DNA of 64,000 nucleotides from CAWDPQ01 sp049642465 (GTDB lineage Bacteria; Acidobacteriota; Vicinamibacteria; Vicinamibacterales; 2-12-FULL-66-21). Below the pieces are notes generated by a model. That model saw only the letters and a list, made by a program, of their open reading frames with translations. It did not search any database and had not been told where the DNA came from. Location: NCBI GenBank assembly GCA_049642465.1, contig JBAROV010000208.1, forward strand, positions 1-64,000, in the 5' to 3' direction. The number at the start of each line of letters is the position of its first letter. Position 1 is the first letter of the stretch. Made by a program: the position numbers and the translations under genes. Below are positions 50,237-59,951 of this stretch, in pieces.

Positions 50237-51525
50237 ACTGGCGCCCCGGGAAGGTCATATGGGTCGGAGCGGGTCCACGATGGAGGATCCGATTCTCGGG
50301 GCGCAAACACGATCTGAAAGAGCTGCATCCACCCGGTAGTGAACGCCGCTTCCGATCCGGCGAGGTACAGCTCCCAGGCACGCGTGAACTCTGGACCGAA
50401 CCGGCTGCGCACGTCATCCGTGGCCTGGGCAAAACGTTCGCTCCACATCGCCAGCGTTCGCGCGTAGTGGAGCCGCAGGTTCTCGACATCGAGCACCGAC
50501 ATCGCCGCCGGTGCGAGCACGCGGGTGGTAACTTCCGCCAGGGTCGGGGGATACCCACCAGGGAAAATTCGCCGGCGAATCCAGGAATTCAGAGGCCGGC
50601 GTACGTCGCGTCCGATGAAGTGCAAGAGTCCACGACCGCCACGGCGCTTGATTGTCTTGCGCAAGACAGTGGCGAGACTGTTCAGGTGTCGCAGGCCGAT
50701 GTGTTCGAGCATGCCGACGGACACGAACACGTCGTAGACACCCGTCACGTTCCTGTAGTCGTCGTCGATGAATTCCACGCGGCCCGCAAGCTGCTCGCGC
50801 ATGGCCCGCTCGCGCGCGTACTCGAGCTGCTCTTTCGAAACGTTAAAGGCGCGAACGCGCACGCCGTAGTGACGCGCCATGTGCAGCGCGAGCGCACCCC
50901 AGCCACAGCCTGCCTCTATGACGGTTTCGCCAGGACTCAGACGCAGTTTCTGGCACACGAGATCGAGCTTGGCGCGTTGCGCCGCGTCGAGGGACATTCC
51001 GGGATCGGAGAAATACGCGCAGGTGTAGATCAGCTCGGGATCGAGCCACCGCGCGTAGAAGTCGTTACCGAGATCGTAGTGATGATGCACGTTACGGCGC
51101 GCGCTGCGAAGGTTGTTCGCCGACGCCAAGGCGGCCCTCAGGCGTTCGCGCCAGGTCGGATCCGCCAACAAGGCACCCGAGAGCGCGGCGAATACCTGCC
51201 GTATCACGCCTCTGATGTGGAGCCGGCCGGCCATGTACGCTTCGCCAAAGTACAGGTCAGGGTTGACCGCAATCCCGATCAACGTTCGACGGTCGCCAAC
51301 CACGAGGTCGCCAACTGTTGGGCCGGAGGCTTCGTACGGCGAACTACCATCCCAGAGCTCGAGACGGACGCGCGCCTTTTTGATGGTTTGCTGGACCTGG
51401 CTCGCAAGCCAGCGGTCCAGCGGGGTGACCCGCTTCCGGGTTGGAAAACTGACTCTGGATTGGCCGTGAACCGTCGCTTCGAGCGTCACGCCCCGGGCGG
51501 CCACGGGAGAGTGTCGAGTGCCCAT
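50233..51525 (-). CDS. Cyclopropane-fatty-acyl-phospholipid synthase family methyltransferase
   Basis: A 430-residue CfaS-type enzyme. A central stretch NVHHHYDLGNDFYARWLDPELIYTCAYF, SAM motif VIEAGCGWGALALHMARHYG and the late SVGMLEHIG are diagnostic. It adds a methylene (or methyl) group to unsaturated acyl chains of membrane phospholipids. The N-terminal part (about 30-115) matches the CfaS lipid-binding domain. ATG 51525 is used. It is coupled to the downstream reductase-like gene, a pairing that could reduce or rearrange the modified chain. Confidence 0.9.
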   Translation of the reverse strand: MGTRHSPVAARGVTLEATVHGQSRVSFPTRKRVTPLDRWLASQVQQTIKKARVRLELWDGSSPYEASGPTVGDLVVGDRRTLIGIAVNPDLYFGEAYMAGRLHIRGVIRQVFAALSGALLADPTWRERLRAALASANNLRSARRNVHHHYDLGNDFYARWLDPELIYTCAYFSDPGMSLDAAQRAKLDLVCQKLRLSPGETVIEAGCGWGALALHMARHYGVRVRAFNVSKEQLEYARERAMREQLAGRVEFIDDDYRNVTGVYDVFVSVGMLEHIGLRHLNSLATVLRKTIKRRGGRGLLHFIGRDVRRPLNSWIRRRIFPGGYPPTLAEVTTRVLAPAAMSVLDVENLRLHYARTLAMWSERFAQATDDVRSRFGPEFTRAWELYLAGSEAAFTTGWMQLFQIVFAPRESDPPSWTRSDPYDLPGAPV

Positions 51526-51613
51526 AGTGATCCGATGACTCGAGGATGGGCCGATTCTACTCCAGCTCGACGGTAATCCACGAACTGTCGAAGACCGCCC
51601 TAATTTACCGCGC

Positions 51614-52129
51614 TCACCGTTTGGATGCACTCCACACACCGATAGCCTCCAGGCCGGAGGCCAGACGTGTAGTGAAGGTGCCTTCGAGCCGATTCTCCAA
51701 CAACCGGCCGCGGAAGATGGTCCGCGCCTCACATTCGCAGTCGGGATCCCAATAGGGTTCGAGCCGCCCATCCACCATGCCATCGGCGGCTCGGACGAAC
51801 CGGATGCTCAGCACTTGCGTCGCGCCGTCTGGCCGAGCTTGCGAACGCGGGTCGGGCCGGTTCCGCGTGAATGCCATCTGCCGGTCCCTTGCGGTCATGA
51901 GCACGTCTCCGTGCGCATGATCTTCGCCGGCGATCAACTTGAACCAGATGGAGCCGCTGCGACGCGTATCGCGGCTCGAATACGTACCATCCCACTCACC
52001 CACGAGTGCGTCAAATTCTGCGCGTGACGCGGTCACCGGAATCGGTGGGCCCGTGGTCGCACATCCGAGCAAGCCGGCAAGGAATATCGCAGCGGCGATC
52101 CGCGGAAGCTGGGTCCGAATCACTGGCAT
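51614..52129 (-). CDS. Predicted lipoprotein of unknown function
   Basis: A 171-residue protein with a lipoprotein signal (hydrophobic 10-20, lipobox LLGC) and a likely beta-rich body (WDGTYSSRDTRRSGSIWFKL near 47-66). It resembles small lipocalin-like or avidin-like barrels in strand pattern only. I do not recognise the family. It stands alone between the CfaS operon and a divergent winged-helix gene. Confidence 0.7.
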   Translation of the reverse strand: MPVIRTQLPRIAAAIFLAGLLGCATTGPPIPVTASRAEFDALVGEWDGTYSSRDTRRSGSIWFKLIAGEDHAHGDVLMTARDRQMAFTRNRPDPRSQARPDGATQVLSIRFVRAADGMVDGRLEPYWDPDCECEARTIFRGRLLENRLEGTFTTRLASGLEAIGVWSASKR

Positions 52130-52204
52130 GCCGTCTCCTGCAATCCGGCGTGTGCGATGTCATCGATTGCAGCGCGCACGCGAAGATTTTGCCGCATTCG
52201 TGCC

Positions 52205-52232
52205 TTGACACACCCTCGTACGGGCGTATCAT
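52205..52232 (+). promoter_or_regulatory. Sigma-70-type promoter of winged-helix paralogue 3
   Basis: TTGACA (52205-52210), a 16-bp spacer and TATCAT (52227-52232), 53 bases before the ATG. This contrasts with the sigma-54-type sites of paralogues 1 and 2. Confidence 0.6.
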
Positions 52233-52284
52233 CGAAAGACATCTCCGGTGTCCTGCGCTTCGAAGATGTGATCGAGGAGGCGCG

Positions 52285-52521
52285 ATGGATCAACAGGCTT
52301 CCGTTCCAACCCGCGACGACATCATTCGTCGAATCTGCGGAGAGTACCTCGAAATGCCTGGCCTGCGGCTCAAGCGCGAGCAAGCCCAGCGTCTCTGGGG
52401 CCTCGACGGACAGACCTGTGCAGAGTTGCTCGACGCGCTCGTCCAGCGCGGTTTCCTCGTGCGCCTCGCCGATGGCACTTACGGACGACTGACCAACGAT
52501 CCTGTGCGCCAGGCGTCCTGA
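52285..52521 (+). CDS. Small winged-helix-like protein, paralogue 3
   Basis: A 78-residue paralogue of the proteins at 6942-7154 and 16940-17167: E-Y-L-EMPGLRL, Q-A-QRLWGLDGQTCAELLDALV, then a short loop and GTYGR in place of the R-Y/F-C-R end. It therefore lacks the C-terminal Cys of the other two. The ATG follows GAGGAGG (52274-52280). It is convergent with the NtrC-type activator gene 30 bases away. Function unknown, possibly a regulator of the same respiratory genes. Confidence 0.78.
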   Translation: MDQQASVPTRDDIIRRICGEYLEMPGLRLKREQAQRLWGLDGQTCAELLDALVQRGFLVRLADGTYGRLTNDPVRQAS

Positions 52522-52550
52522 CACTTCCATCGCTCACGCTCGCCGGCACG

Positions 52551-53912
<1,362 letters not shown>

Positions 53913-54033
53913 GGCTGAATTGACCGCGAAATCCGGCAGCCCGACATGGACGGCCGGGATCCGTTGTGCAGGGTCAGTGCCGCGGGTTCTCAGCCTGATC
54001 ATAAGGGAAATTCGAGACTGCCCGCGTACCGTG

Positions 54034-54049
54034 TGCGGAATATCCCGCA
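54034..54049. promoter_or_regulatory. Palindromic activator site TGCGGAATATCCCGCA
   Basis: A near-palindrome (arms TGCGG/CCGCA) matching the feoB site in 13 of 16 bases, centred about 76 bp upstream of the predicted conduit 2 start. The 343-base gap 53913-54255 otherwise holds a half site (GAAATCCGGCA, 53928-53938) near the NtrC-type start, and no gene. Confidence 0.45.
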
Positions 54050-54091
54050 TGCTGCGTGATTTTTCACACGCCCTCTGCCAGGCGTCATCTG

Positions 54092-54107
54092 TGGTACAAG
54101 TTCTGCT
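54092..54107 (+). promoter_or_regulatory. Predicted sigma-54 promoter of conduit 2
   Basis: TGGTACAAGTTCTGCT has GG-N10-GC, TGG-AC at -24 and TGCT at -12. Predicted start near 54118, with a leader of about 138 bases. Confidence 0.45.
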
Positions 54108-54255
54108 GACAGCGGCCTGCAACGTGCTTATCCTCGATACCAACTTCGCTCGTCTCGCAATTCGTGCTGCTGGCTGCTGCCATCCTTTCGCTTGCCCCCA
54201 GGGACGTGGTCACGGTAACTTGCGGCGACGAGTTCACAACGTACGGAGAATCACG

Positions 54256-54594
54256 ATGCGCATGGTTCCAGGGGTCGTCCTCGCAGCATTCCTCATCGCA
54301 GCGCCCGCCGCGGCGCAGGATGCGGCCAAGATCGCTCAAGGTCAGAAGGTTTACGCGGCCAACAAATGCGGGACATGCCACTCGGTCGCGGGAAAAGGGA
54401 ACAAGAAGGGTCCGTTGGACGAGGTCGGGACGAAGCTCACCGAAGCCGAAATTCGCGAGTGGATAGTCAATCCGAAGGAGATGACGAAGAAGACCAACGC
54501 GAAGCGGAAGCCCCTGATGAAGGAGCATCCCAAACTGACGCCGGCGGACGTTGATGCGCTAGTCGCTTACATGCAAAGTTTGAAGAAGAGCTGA
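54256..54594 (+). CDS. Periplasmic monohaem cytochrome c (conduit 2)
   Basis: A 112-residue class I cytochrome c with signal peptide (1 to about 21, ending AAAQ), one CGTCH motif and a Met/Lys-rich tail. A paralogue of the cytochrome at 27934-28278, with the same GPLD and IREW motifs after the haem site. ATG 54256 follows GGAG. It is the first gene of a four-gene unit with a NapC-like cytochrome, a decahaem cytochrome and a porin, and may carry electrons between them. Confidence 0.93.
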   Translation: MRMVPGVVLAAFLIAAPAAAQDAAKIAQGQKVYAANKCGTCHSVAGKGNKKGPLDEVGTKLTEAEIREWIVNPKEMTKKTNAKRKPLMKEHPKLTPADVDALVAYMQSLKKS

Positions 54595-54604
54595 TCAGGC
54601 GCCC

Positions 54605-55975
54605 GTGCGCACATCGCTCAAGTTCCCGCCAGCTTTCCGGCATCCGATCACACTCGTCGGGGCGGCCATTGCTACCGTGATGGCCGTCCTGTTCATCACA
54701 CTCTTCCTTCTCGACGCGCTCGGTCTCGTCTCCAGCCCGTACTTTGGGCTGCTGTTATTTGCCGCGGTGCCAGCCGCGTTTGTCCTCGGGTTGCTGCTCA
54801 TTCCGATCGGCGTGCACCTCGACAGGCGACGGCGACGACAGCACCCTGAAGCTCCCCCGGCCGACTGGCCGGTGTTCGATCTGCGCATCGGCAGACAGCG
54901 CCAAATCATCGCCATCGTCGTCCTCCTCACCGTGGTCAACCTGGTTCTTGTTTCGATTGCGTCATACGGCGCGGTGCACTACATGGAGACGCCCCAGTTC
55001 TGCGGCCAGGTCTGCCATACGACGATGGAACCACAATTTGTGGCGCATCAGAGCGGCCCCCATGCCCGCGTCGCTTGTGTGGAATGCCACGTTGGTCCAG
55101 GGGTCAATGCGCTCATCGAATCCAAGGTGGCAGGCACGCGGCAGCTGTGGCAGGTCATTCGCCGCACGGTGCCGAAACCAGTTCAGTCGCCTGTCAAGAA
55201 CATGCGGCCGGCGCGCGATACCTGCGAGCACTGTCATTGGCCCGAGCGGTTCCACGGCGATGAGATGAGGACGATTCGGGAGTACGCCGAAGACGAGACG
55301 AACACCGAGACCGTGACACCGCTTACCTTGTACGTCGGCGGCGGTAGCGCCAAGCTTGGCGTTGGGACGGGCATTCATTGGCATATGAATCTCGACAACC
55401 AGATCGAGTACGTCACCACGGACGCCAACCGGGAGAACATTCCGTACGTTCAGTTCCGGGACCGTAACGGCACGGTGCGTGAGTACGTCGTCGAGGGCAC
55501 TACCCCTGAGAAGTTGGCGGCAGGTGAGCGGAGACGAATGGATTGCATGGATTGCCACAATCGTCCGGCGCACACGTTTTCGTTCACGCCGGAACGAGCG
55601 GTGAACGAAGCCATCGCGCAGGGACGGATTCCGCGCGAGCTTCCATTCATCCGGCGGGAAGCGCTCGCTGCAGTGACCGAGGAGTATGCCGATCGTGCGG
55701 CAGGGCTCGAACGCATCGCGGCCAGGCTGCGCGAACACTACCGCTCGCAGCCCTCAGCCGACGCGAGGCTCGTAGACCGCGCGATTGTCGGGACTCAGGA
55801 CGTCTGGACGCGAAACGTTTTCCCAGCGATGCGTGTGAAGTGGGGCACCTACCCGAATCACATCGGACACATCGACACGCCTGGCTGTTTCCGCTGTCAC
55901 GATGACGAGCACAAATCCAAGGATGGCAAGGTAATTCGACAGGACTGCACGCTGTGTCATAACGAGGTCGAGTAA
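54605..55975 (+). CDS. NapC/NirT-like multihaem quinol dehydrogenase
   Basis: A 456-residue membrane-bound cytochrome with GTG start. Two hydrophobic spans (about 16-38, 46-68) precede a third near 100-122. The haem motifs are CGQVCH (CX3CH, atypical), CVECH, CEHCH, CMDCH, CFRCH and CTLCH. The CGQVCHTTMEPQF start resembles NapC/NirT-family proteins such as ImcH of metal-reducing bacteria. It would oxidise menaquinol at the inner membrane and hand electrons to the decahaem cytochrome. Its stop overlaps the next ATG (TAATG). Confidence 0.88.
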   Translation: MRTSLKFPPAFRHPITLVGAAIATVMAVLFITLFLLDALGLVSSPYFGLLLFAAVPAAFVLGLLLIPIGVHLDRRRRRQHPEAPPADWPVFDLRIGRQRQIIAIVVLLTVVNLVLVSIASYGAVHYMETPQFCGQVCHTTMEPQFVAHQSGPHARVACVECHVGPGVNALIESKVAGTRQLWQVIRRTVPKPVQSPVKNMRPARDTCEHCHWPERFHGDEMRTIREYAEDETNTETVTPLTLYVGGGSAKLGVGTGIHWHMNLDNQIEYVTTDANRENIPYVQFRDRNGTVREYVVEGTTPEKLAAGERRRMDCMDCHNRPAHTFSFTPERAVNEAIAQGRIPRELPFIRREALAAVTEEYADRAAGLERIAARLREHYRSQPSADARLVDRAIVGTQDVWTRNVFPAMRVKWGTYPNHIGHIDTPGCFRCHDDEHKSKDGKVIRQDCTLCHNEVE

Positions 55976-57054
55976 TGGCATCGTCAGCACGAATACGGCA
56001 GATTTCTGGAGGGGCACTCGCTGCGATTCTGACGGCGGCGGTATGGGCCACGGTTGTCGTCGCGCGGACCGCTTCGGCGATCGATCAGCAGCCGCCGCAG
56101 CAGCGCGTCGAGGGGATTATCGTCCCTGCTCAGCAAGCCAAGCCCGCCCCGGCGAAGCCTGCGCCGTCGAAGCCCGCACCGAGTTCGGCGCCCCAGGCGC
56201 CCGCAACGGGGACACCACCGTCCCCGCAAGCTGGATACATCGGCGATACCGCGTGTCTCGACTGTCATGACGAGCAGCGGAAGGGGTACGCCAACACGAT
56301 GCACGGACGGGCGCAGCACCCGCGCGCGCCGGCGGCCAATCTCGGATGCGAGAGCTGCCACGGCCCGGCGGCCAAACATGCCGAGGAGCCGGATGTGCCC
56401 GGGCTCATTCGCGTATTCACGAAGATCCCGCCTCGAGAAGCCAGCGAAACGTGCCTGACGTGTCACGCCCGCGACCAGCACGCGATGTGGGACGCGAGTG
56501 CTCATGATTCGCGGAATCTGTCCTGTGTCACCTGCCACAGCGTCCACTCCTTCAAGTCAGAGCACGCACAACTCAAGACGAGCGATGAGCTCGGCACCTG
56601 CGCGACGTGTCACCGCGACAAGATCGCGAAGCTGGATCGTTCGGGACACATGCCGGTTCGTGAAGGGAAGATGCAGTGCTCGACCTGCCACAACCCGCAC
56701 GGCTCGACGAACGTGCGGATGCTGCGACGTGGGGATTCGCTCGCGGAACTGTGCACGTCGTGCCACGCGGACAAGCGCGGACCGTATCTCTGGGAACACG
56801 CACCGACGCGCGACGGCTGCGTGACCTGTCATGATCCGCACGGGTCGTCCAACGAGCGCATGCTCGTGGCGAAGCCGCCCATTATGTGCCAGCGATGCCA
56901 CGTGATGACGCGCCACCCCAGCACGATATACGACGGCGCCCTTATCGGGTCCGGGGCAACCCCGAGCGTCCGGATTTACGCCCGCTCCTGTGTCACTTGT
57001 CATTCAGCGATCCACGGGTCGAACCACCCGAGTGGACAGCGCTTCATTCGGTAA
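55975..57054 (+). CDS. Decahaem cytochrome c, DmsE/MtrA family (conduit 2)
   Basis: A 359-residue periplasmic decahaem cytochrome and a paralogue of the one at 38373-39383. It has a signal segment (about 10-32), then a proline/lysine-rich linker absent from conduit 1, then ten CxxCH motifs: CLDCH, CESCH, CLTCH, CVTCH, CATCH, CSTCH, CTSCH, CVTCH, CQRCH and CVTCH. Motif order and the NPHGS and HDPHGSSN stretches match the paralogue. It should sit in the porin encoded next. Confidence 0.94.
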   Translation: MASSARIRQISGGALAAILTAAVWATVVVARTASAIDQQPPQQRVEGIIVPAQQAKPAPAKPAPSKPAPSSAPQAPATGTPPSPQAGYIGDTACLDCHDEQRKGYANTMHGRAQHPRAPAANLGCESCHGPAAKHAEEPDVPGLIRVFTKIPPREASETCLTCHARDQHAMWDASAHDSRNLSCVTCHSVHSFKSEHAQLKTSDELGTCATCHRDKIAKLDRSGHMPVREGKMQCSTCHNPHGSTNVRMLRRGDSLAELCTSCHADKRGPYLWEHAPTRDGCVTCHDPHGSSNERMLVAKPPIMCQRCHVMTRHPSTIYDGALIGSGATPSVRIYARSCVTCHSAIHGSNHPSGQRFIR

Positions 57055-57074
57055 CCGACATGAGGAGAGAGATC

Positions 57075-59279
57075 ATGCGCATCTCACGCTGGACCGCCGC
57101 GCTGACGTTGGCGCTCCTCCCAGGAGTCGCGACGGGCCAGACCCCCCCCGCGCAACCACCGGGCGCTCAGCCGCCGGCCGCCGAAGGCACGCCGCCGGGC
57201 GCGTGGACGGGCACCCTGGACTTCGGCGTGCGCGGCACCGCGCTCGACGGCGATGCGGCACGCTACGAGCGCTATCGCGACCTGGGCGACGGATTGTTCC
57301 TCGAGGGGGTGCGCGCGAATCGCGATAAGAACGGCTGGCTCCTCGATTTCACCGGCGAGCACGTCGGCCGGCGCGATCAGCGACTCGCGGGAAGCGTTGT
57401 ACGGCCCGGTCAGGTCAAGGGCTGGTTCACCTGGGACCAGATCCCGATGCTTTTGAGCCGGACCACGAGAACGCTCTACACCGGGGTCGGCAGTGGCCGA
57501 CTGTCGATAGACGATGCGCTGCAGGCCGAGGTTCAGGCCACACCGGCCGCCATAGCGACGGTATTCAATCAGGCGAGCCGTGAGTTCGACACGCGAACGC
57601 GGCGTCACATCGCCGATGCGGGCTTCGAGTACTTCCCCACGCGCGCAGTGACGGTGAAAGGTACCTTCCGGCGGACCGATCGTGAGGGCACGATCCCGTA
57701 CGGCGGCAGCTTCGGCCACAGCAGCGTCGTCGAGCTTCCTGCGCCAACGAATCATTCGTTGACCGATGCTGAAGCGAGTGCCGAGTACACGCGCGACCCG
57801 ATTCTGCTGCGCGCCGGCTATACCGGTTCATGGTTTCACAACGACGTGACCTCGCTCATCTTCGACAATCCCTTCAGGGTGACCGATATCGCTTCAACGC
57901 CGTCAAGCGGGCGTCTGTCGCTTCCGCCGAGCAATTCGATGATCGCCGTCAATGGCCTGGCCTCGGTGAAGCTACCGTACCGGTCCCGCGCCACCGCCTA
58001 TGTGTCCCTCGGAACGCTCAAAGACGCCGGCGATCCGCTGATTCCGCAGACGATCAATTCGGTGTCCACCACGCGGCCGCTGGAGCGCACGACGGTCAAC
58101 GGCGAAGCTCGGACCTCAGCGTTCTCGCTCAATTTCGTGTCGCGGCCGATTCGGTCGACCGACTTCACGCTGCGATATCGCTCCTACGACTACGACAACC
58201 GCACGCCGGAATTCGCGTTGTCGGAGCGGGTGTCGTACGACAACGCGCCGTCTGCGGTATCGCCCCCCATTCACAGCGAGCCGTTCGGCGTGCTCCGGCA
58301 CACGTTCGACGCGGATTTCAAGTGGCTTGCGCGGGGCTACACGTCAGCCGGAATCGGGTATACGCGAATCGCTGAAGATCGAAGTCACCGGATTTTCGAA
58401 TCCACCACCGACAACACGTTCCGCCTCACCTTTGATGCGCTGGGACAAGGCTGGTTCACACTGCGGTCAAAGTACGAGCACGCCCAACGACGGGGCGAGG
58501 GCATCGAGCATGGTGAGGAACTGCTCGCGGAAATCGGCGAACAGCCCGGAATGCGCCATTACGATGTCGCGCAACGGGATCGGAATCGCATCACATTGAT
58601 TGGTACCGTCACACCCAGAGCCGACGTGTCCGGGATGTTTTCAATCGCGGCAGGCAAGGACGACTATTTCGAGAGCGAGTTCGGGCTGCGTGACAACACG
58701 CACCGTGTCTACAGTGCCGGAATTGATTATCTGCCGCTCGAGCGCGTGAATTTCTCGGCCTCGTACTCGTTCGAGCGCTACAACGCCTTATCGCGATCGC
58801 GCCAGGCCAACCCCGGTGTTCAGTTCAACGACCCGTCGAGAAACTGGGCAAGCGATGGAACCGACCGCGTCCACTCCTTCGTCATTTCAAGCGGCGTCGA
58901 TCGAATCGCGGACAAAATCGACCTCCGTCTGACCTACGACTTCAGCCGCGCACGGGCTACCTACCAGTACATCACCGGTGCCGTTCTCGATCGAACGCTA
59001 CCGGAAGAAGTGGTCGTGCCGACGACGTTGCCGACGCCGACCGAACTCCCTCCAACGCTGAGCGAACTGAACCGCGGGACAGCCGATGCTGTCTACACGC
59101 TGACCAGTCGGCTTTCCGTAGGCGTGTCGTACTGGTACGAGCGTTTCAACGTGCATGACTTCACGCTCGACGTTGACGCGAACCCGGATCTCGCGCGAGG
59201 CCAGGCGCTGTTGATGGGTTATCTGTATCGGCCCTACACCGCGAATACGTTCTGGGGCCGGTTGATCTTCCACTGGTGA
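57075..59279 (+). CDS. MtrB/PioB-family outer-membrane porin (conduit 2)
   Basis: A 734-residue beta-barrel, the same length as its paralogue at 36152-38356. Signal peptide about 1-21 (ending ATGQ), proline-rich linker, then LDFGVRGTALDGDAARYERYRD and FTWDQIPMLLS. The C-terminal strands end LMGYLYRPYTANTFWGRLIFHW. ATG 57075 follows GGAGAGAGATC, with ATG 57060 an alternative. It would form the outer-membrane sheath for the decahaem protein. Confidence 0.9.
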   Translation: MRISRWTAALTLALLPGVATGQTPPAQPPGAQPPAAEGTPPGAWTGTLDFGVRGTALDGDAARYERYRDLGDGLFLEGVRANRDKNGWLLDFTGEHVGRRDQRLAGSVVRPGQVKGWFTWDQIPMLLSRTTRTLYTGVGSGRLSIDDALQAEVQATPAAIATVFNQASREFDTRTRRHIADAGFEYFPTRAVTVKGTFRRTDREGTIPYGGSFGHSSVVELPAPTNHSLTDAEASAEYTRDPILLRAGYTGSWFHNDVTSLIFDNPFRVTDIASTPSSGRLSLPPSNSMIAVNGLASVKLPYRSRATAYVSLGTLKDAGDPLIPQTINSVSTTRPLERTTVNGEARTSAFSLNFVSRPIRSTDFTLRYRSYDYDNRTPEFALSERVSYDNAPSAVSPPIHSEPFGVLRHTFDADFKWLARGYTSAGIGYTRIAEDRSHRIFESTTDNTFRLTFDALGQGWFTLRSKYEHAQRRGEGIEHGEELLAEIGEQPGMRHYDVAQRDRNRITLIGTVTPRADVSGMFSIAAGKDDYFESEFGLRDNTHRVYSAGIDYLPLERVNFSASYSFERYNALSRSRQANPGVQFNDPSRNWASDGTDRVHSFVISSGVDRIADKIDLRLTYDFSRARATYQYITGAVLDRTLPEEVVVPTTLPTPTELPPTLSELNRGTADAVYTLTSRLSVGVSYWYERFNVHDFTLDVDANPDLARGQALLMGYLYRPYTANTFWGRLIFHW

Positions 59280-59292
59280 ACCGCGCCGTTGA

Positions 59293-59742
59293 TCATTTGT
59301 CCCGCGCAGCCCGCCGGCCCGTCAGCCGATCGATCCGGATGCGATAAATCACCATCGCGTGATGTTCTCGCGAGGGGAGCTTCGCTGCGGCTGGAAACCA
59401 CCACTCCGGCCGATGTTGAAACCGCTCCCAGGCGCGTCGGCGCGTTTCGGCTTCCTCCACTGAGTCGCTGATCTCTTCGTAGCGCCCGAACACCAACACC
59501 GTCGTCCAGCGGTTCTTGTCGGCAATGTCCTCGACCTCCAGGCATACCTTCGGATTCTCACGCATCCAGACGATCTTCTGTCCGACGGTTGAGAAGGCGT
59601 ACAGGCATTGGTGGTCCGGATCGTAGGAGAAGTGAATCGGGACAATGTAAGGCTGACCGTCGTGGCTGCAGGCAAGACGGCCAAGGTGCTCGCGCCTCAG
59701 AACGTCTTCGCATTCTGGCGTATTCAGGTCGTGAATCAGCAT
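59293..59742 (-). CDS. Pyridoxamine 5'-phosphate oxidase-like FMN-binding protein
   Basis: A 149-residue split-barrel protein: LGRLACSHDGQPYIVPIHFSYD at the start and WTTVLVFGRYEEI in the core. Members bind FMN or haem and act as flavin reductases or nitroimidazole/nitrite-type reductases, and the true substrate is unclear. It is convergent with the porin gene. A TATACT -10-like sequence lies at 59759-59764 on the minus strand. Confidence 0.82.
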   Translation of the reverse strand: MLIHDLNTPECEDVLRREHLGRLACSHDGQPYIVPIHFSYDPDHQCLYAFSTVGQKIVWMRENPKVCLEVEDIADKNRWTTVLVFGRYEEISDSVEEAETRRRAWERFQHRPEWWFPAAAKLPSREHHAMVIYRIRIDRLTGRRAARDK

Positions 59743-59800
59743 CGGTGTTGATTAAACGAGTATACGTCGCCGCGGATGGACTGCGGAATCTTCCCACACT

Positions 59801-59818
59801 CGCGGAAAAATCCCCGCG
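59801..59818. promoter_or_regulatory. Inverted repeat, candidate activator site for the third USP
   Basis: CGCGG-AAAAATCC-CCGCG, centred about 93 bp upstream of the predicted USP start, related in pattern to the TGCGGAATATCCCGCA site. Confidence 0.45.
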
Positions 59819-59819
59819 T

Positions 59820-59836
59820 CCGCCGGCATCCGGCGG
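59820..59836. promoter_or_regulatory. Perfect 7-bp inverted repeat CCGCCGG-CAT-CCGGCGG
   Basis: A perfect inverted repeat right after the previous one, about 76 bp upstream of the predicted start. It may be a second operator half or a hairpin. Confidence 0.4.
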
Positions 59837-59876
59837 TCAACGAGTGGATCCTGCCAAGGAAATGCACGACCGGTCA

Positions 59877-59892
59877 TGGCACGCAGTTCGCC
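59877..59892 (+). promoter_or_regulatory. Predicted sigma-54 promoter of the third USP
   Basis: TGGCACGCAGTTCGCC has a perfect -24 element (TGGCACG) and GG-N10-GC. The -12 is TCGC. Predicted start near 59903, 49 bases before the GTG. Confidence 0.5.
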
Positions 59893-59951
59893 GTGGTTCT
59901 TCACGGATCTGACCAACCCGTGTCCCGATTGACCGGACGTTAGGAGGCACC

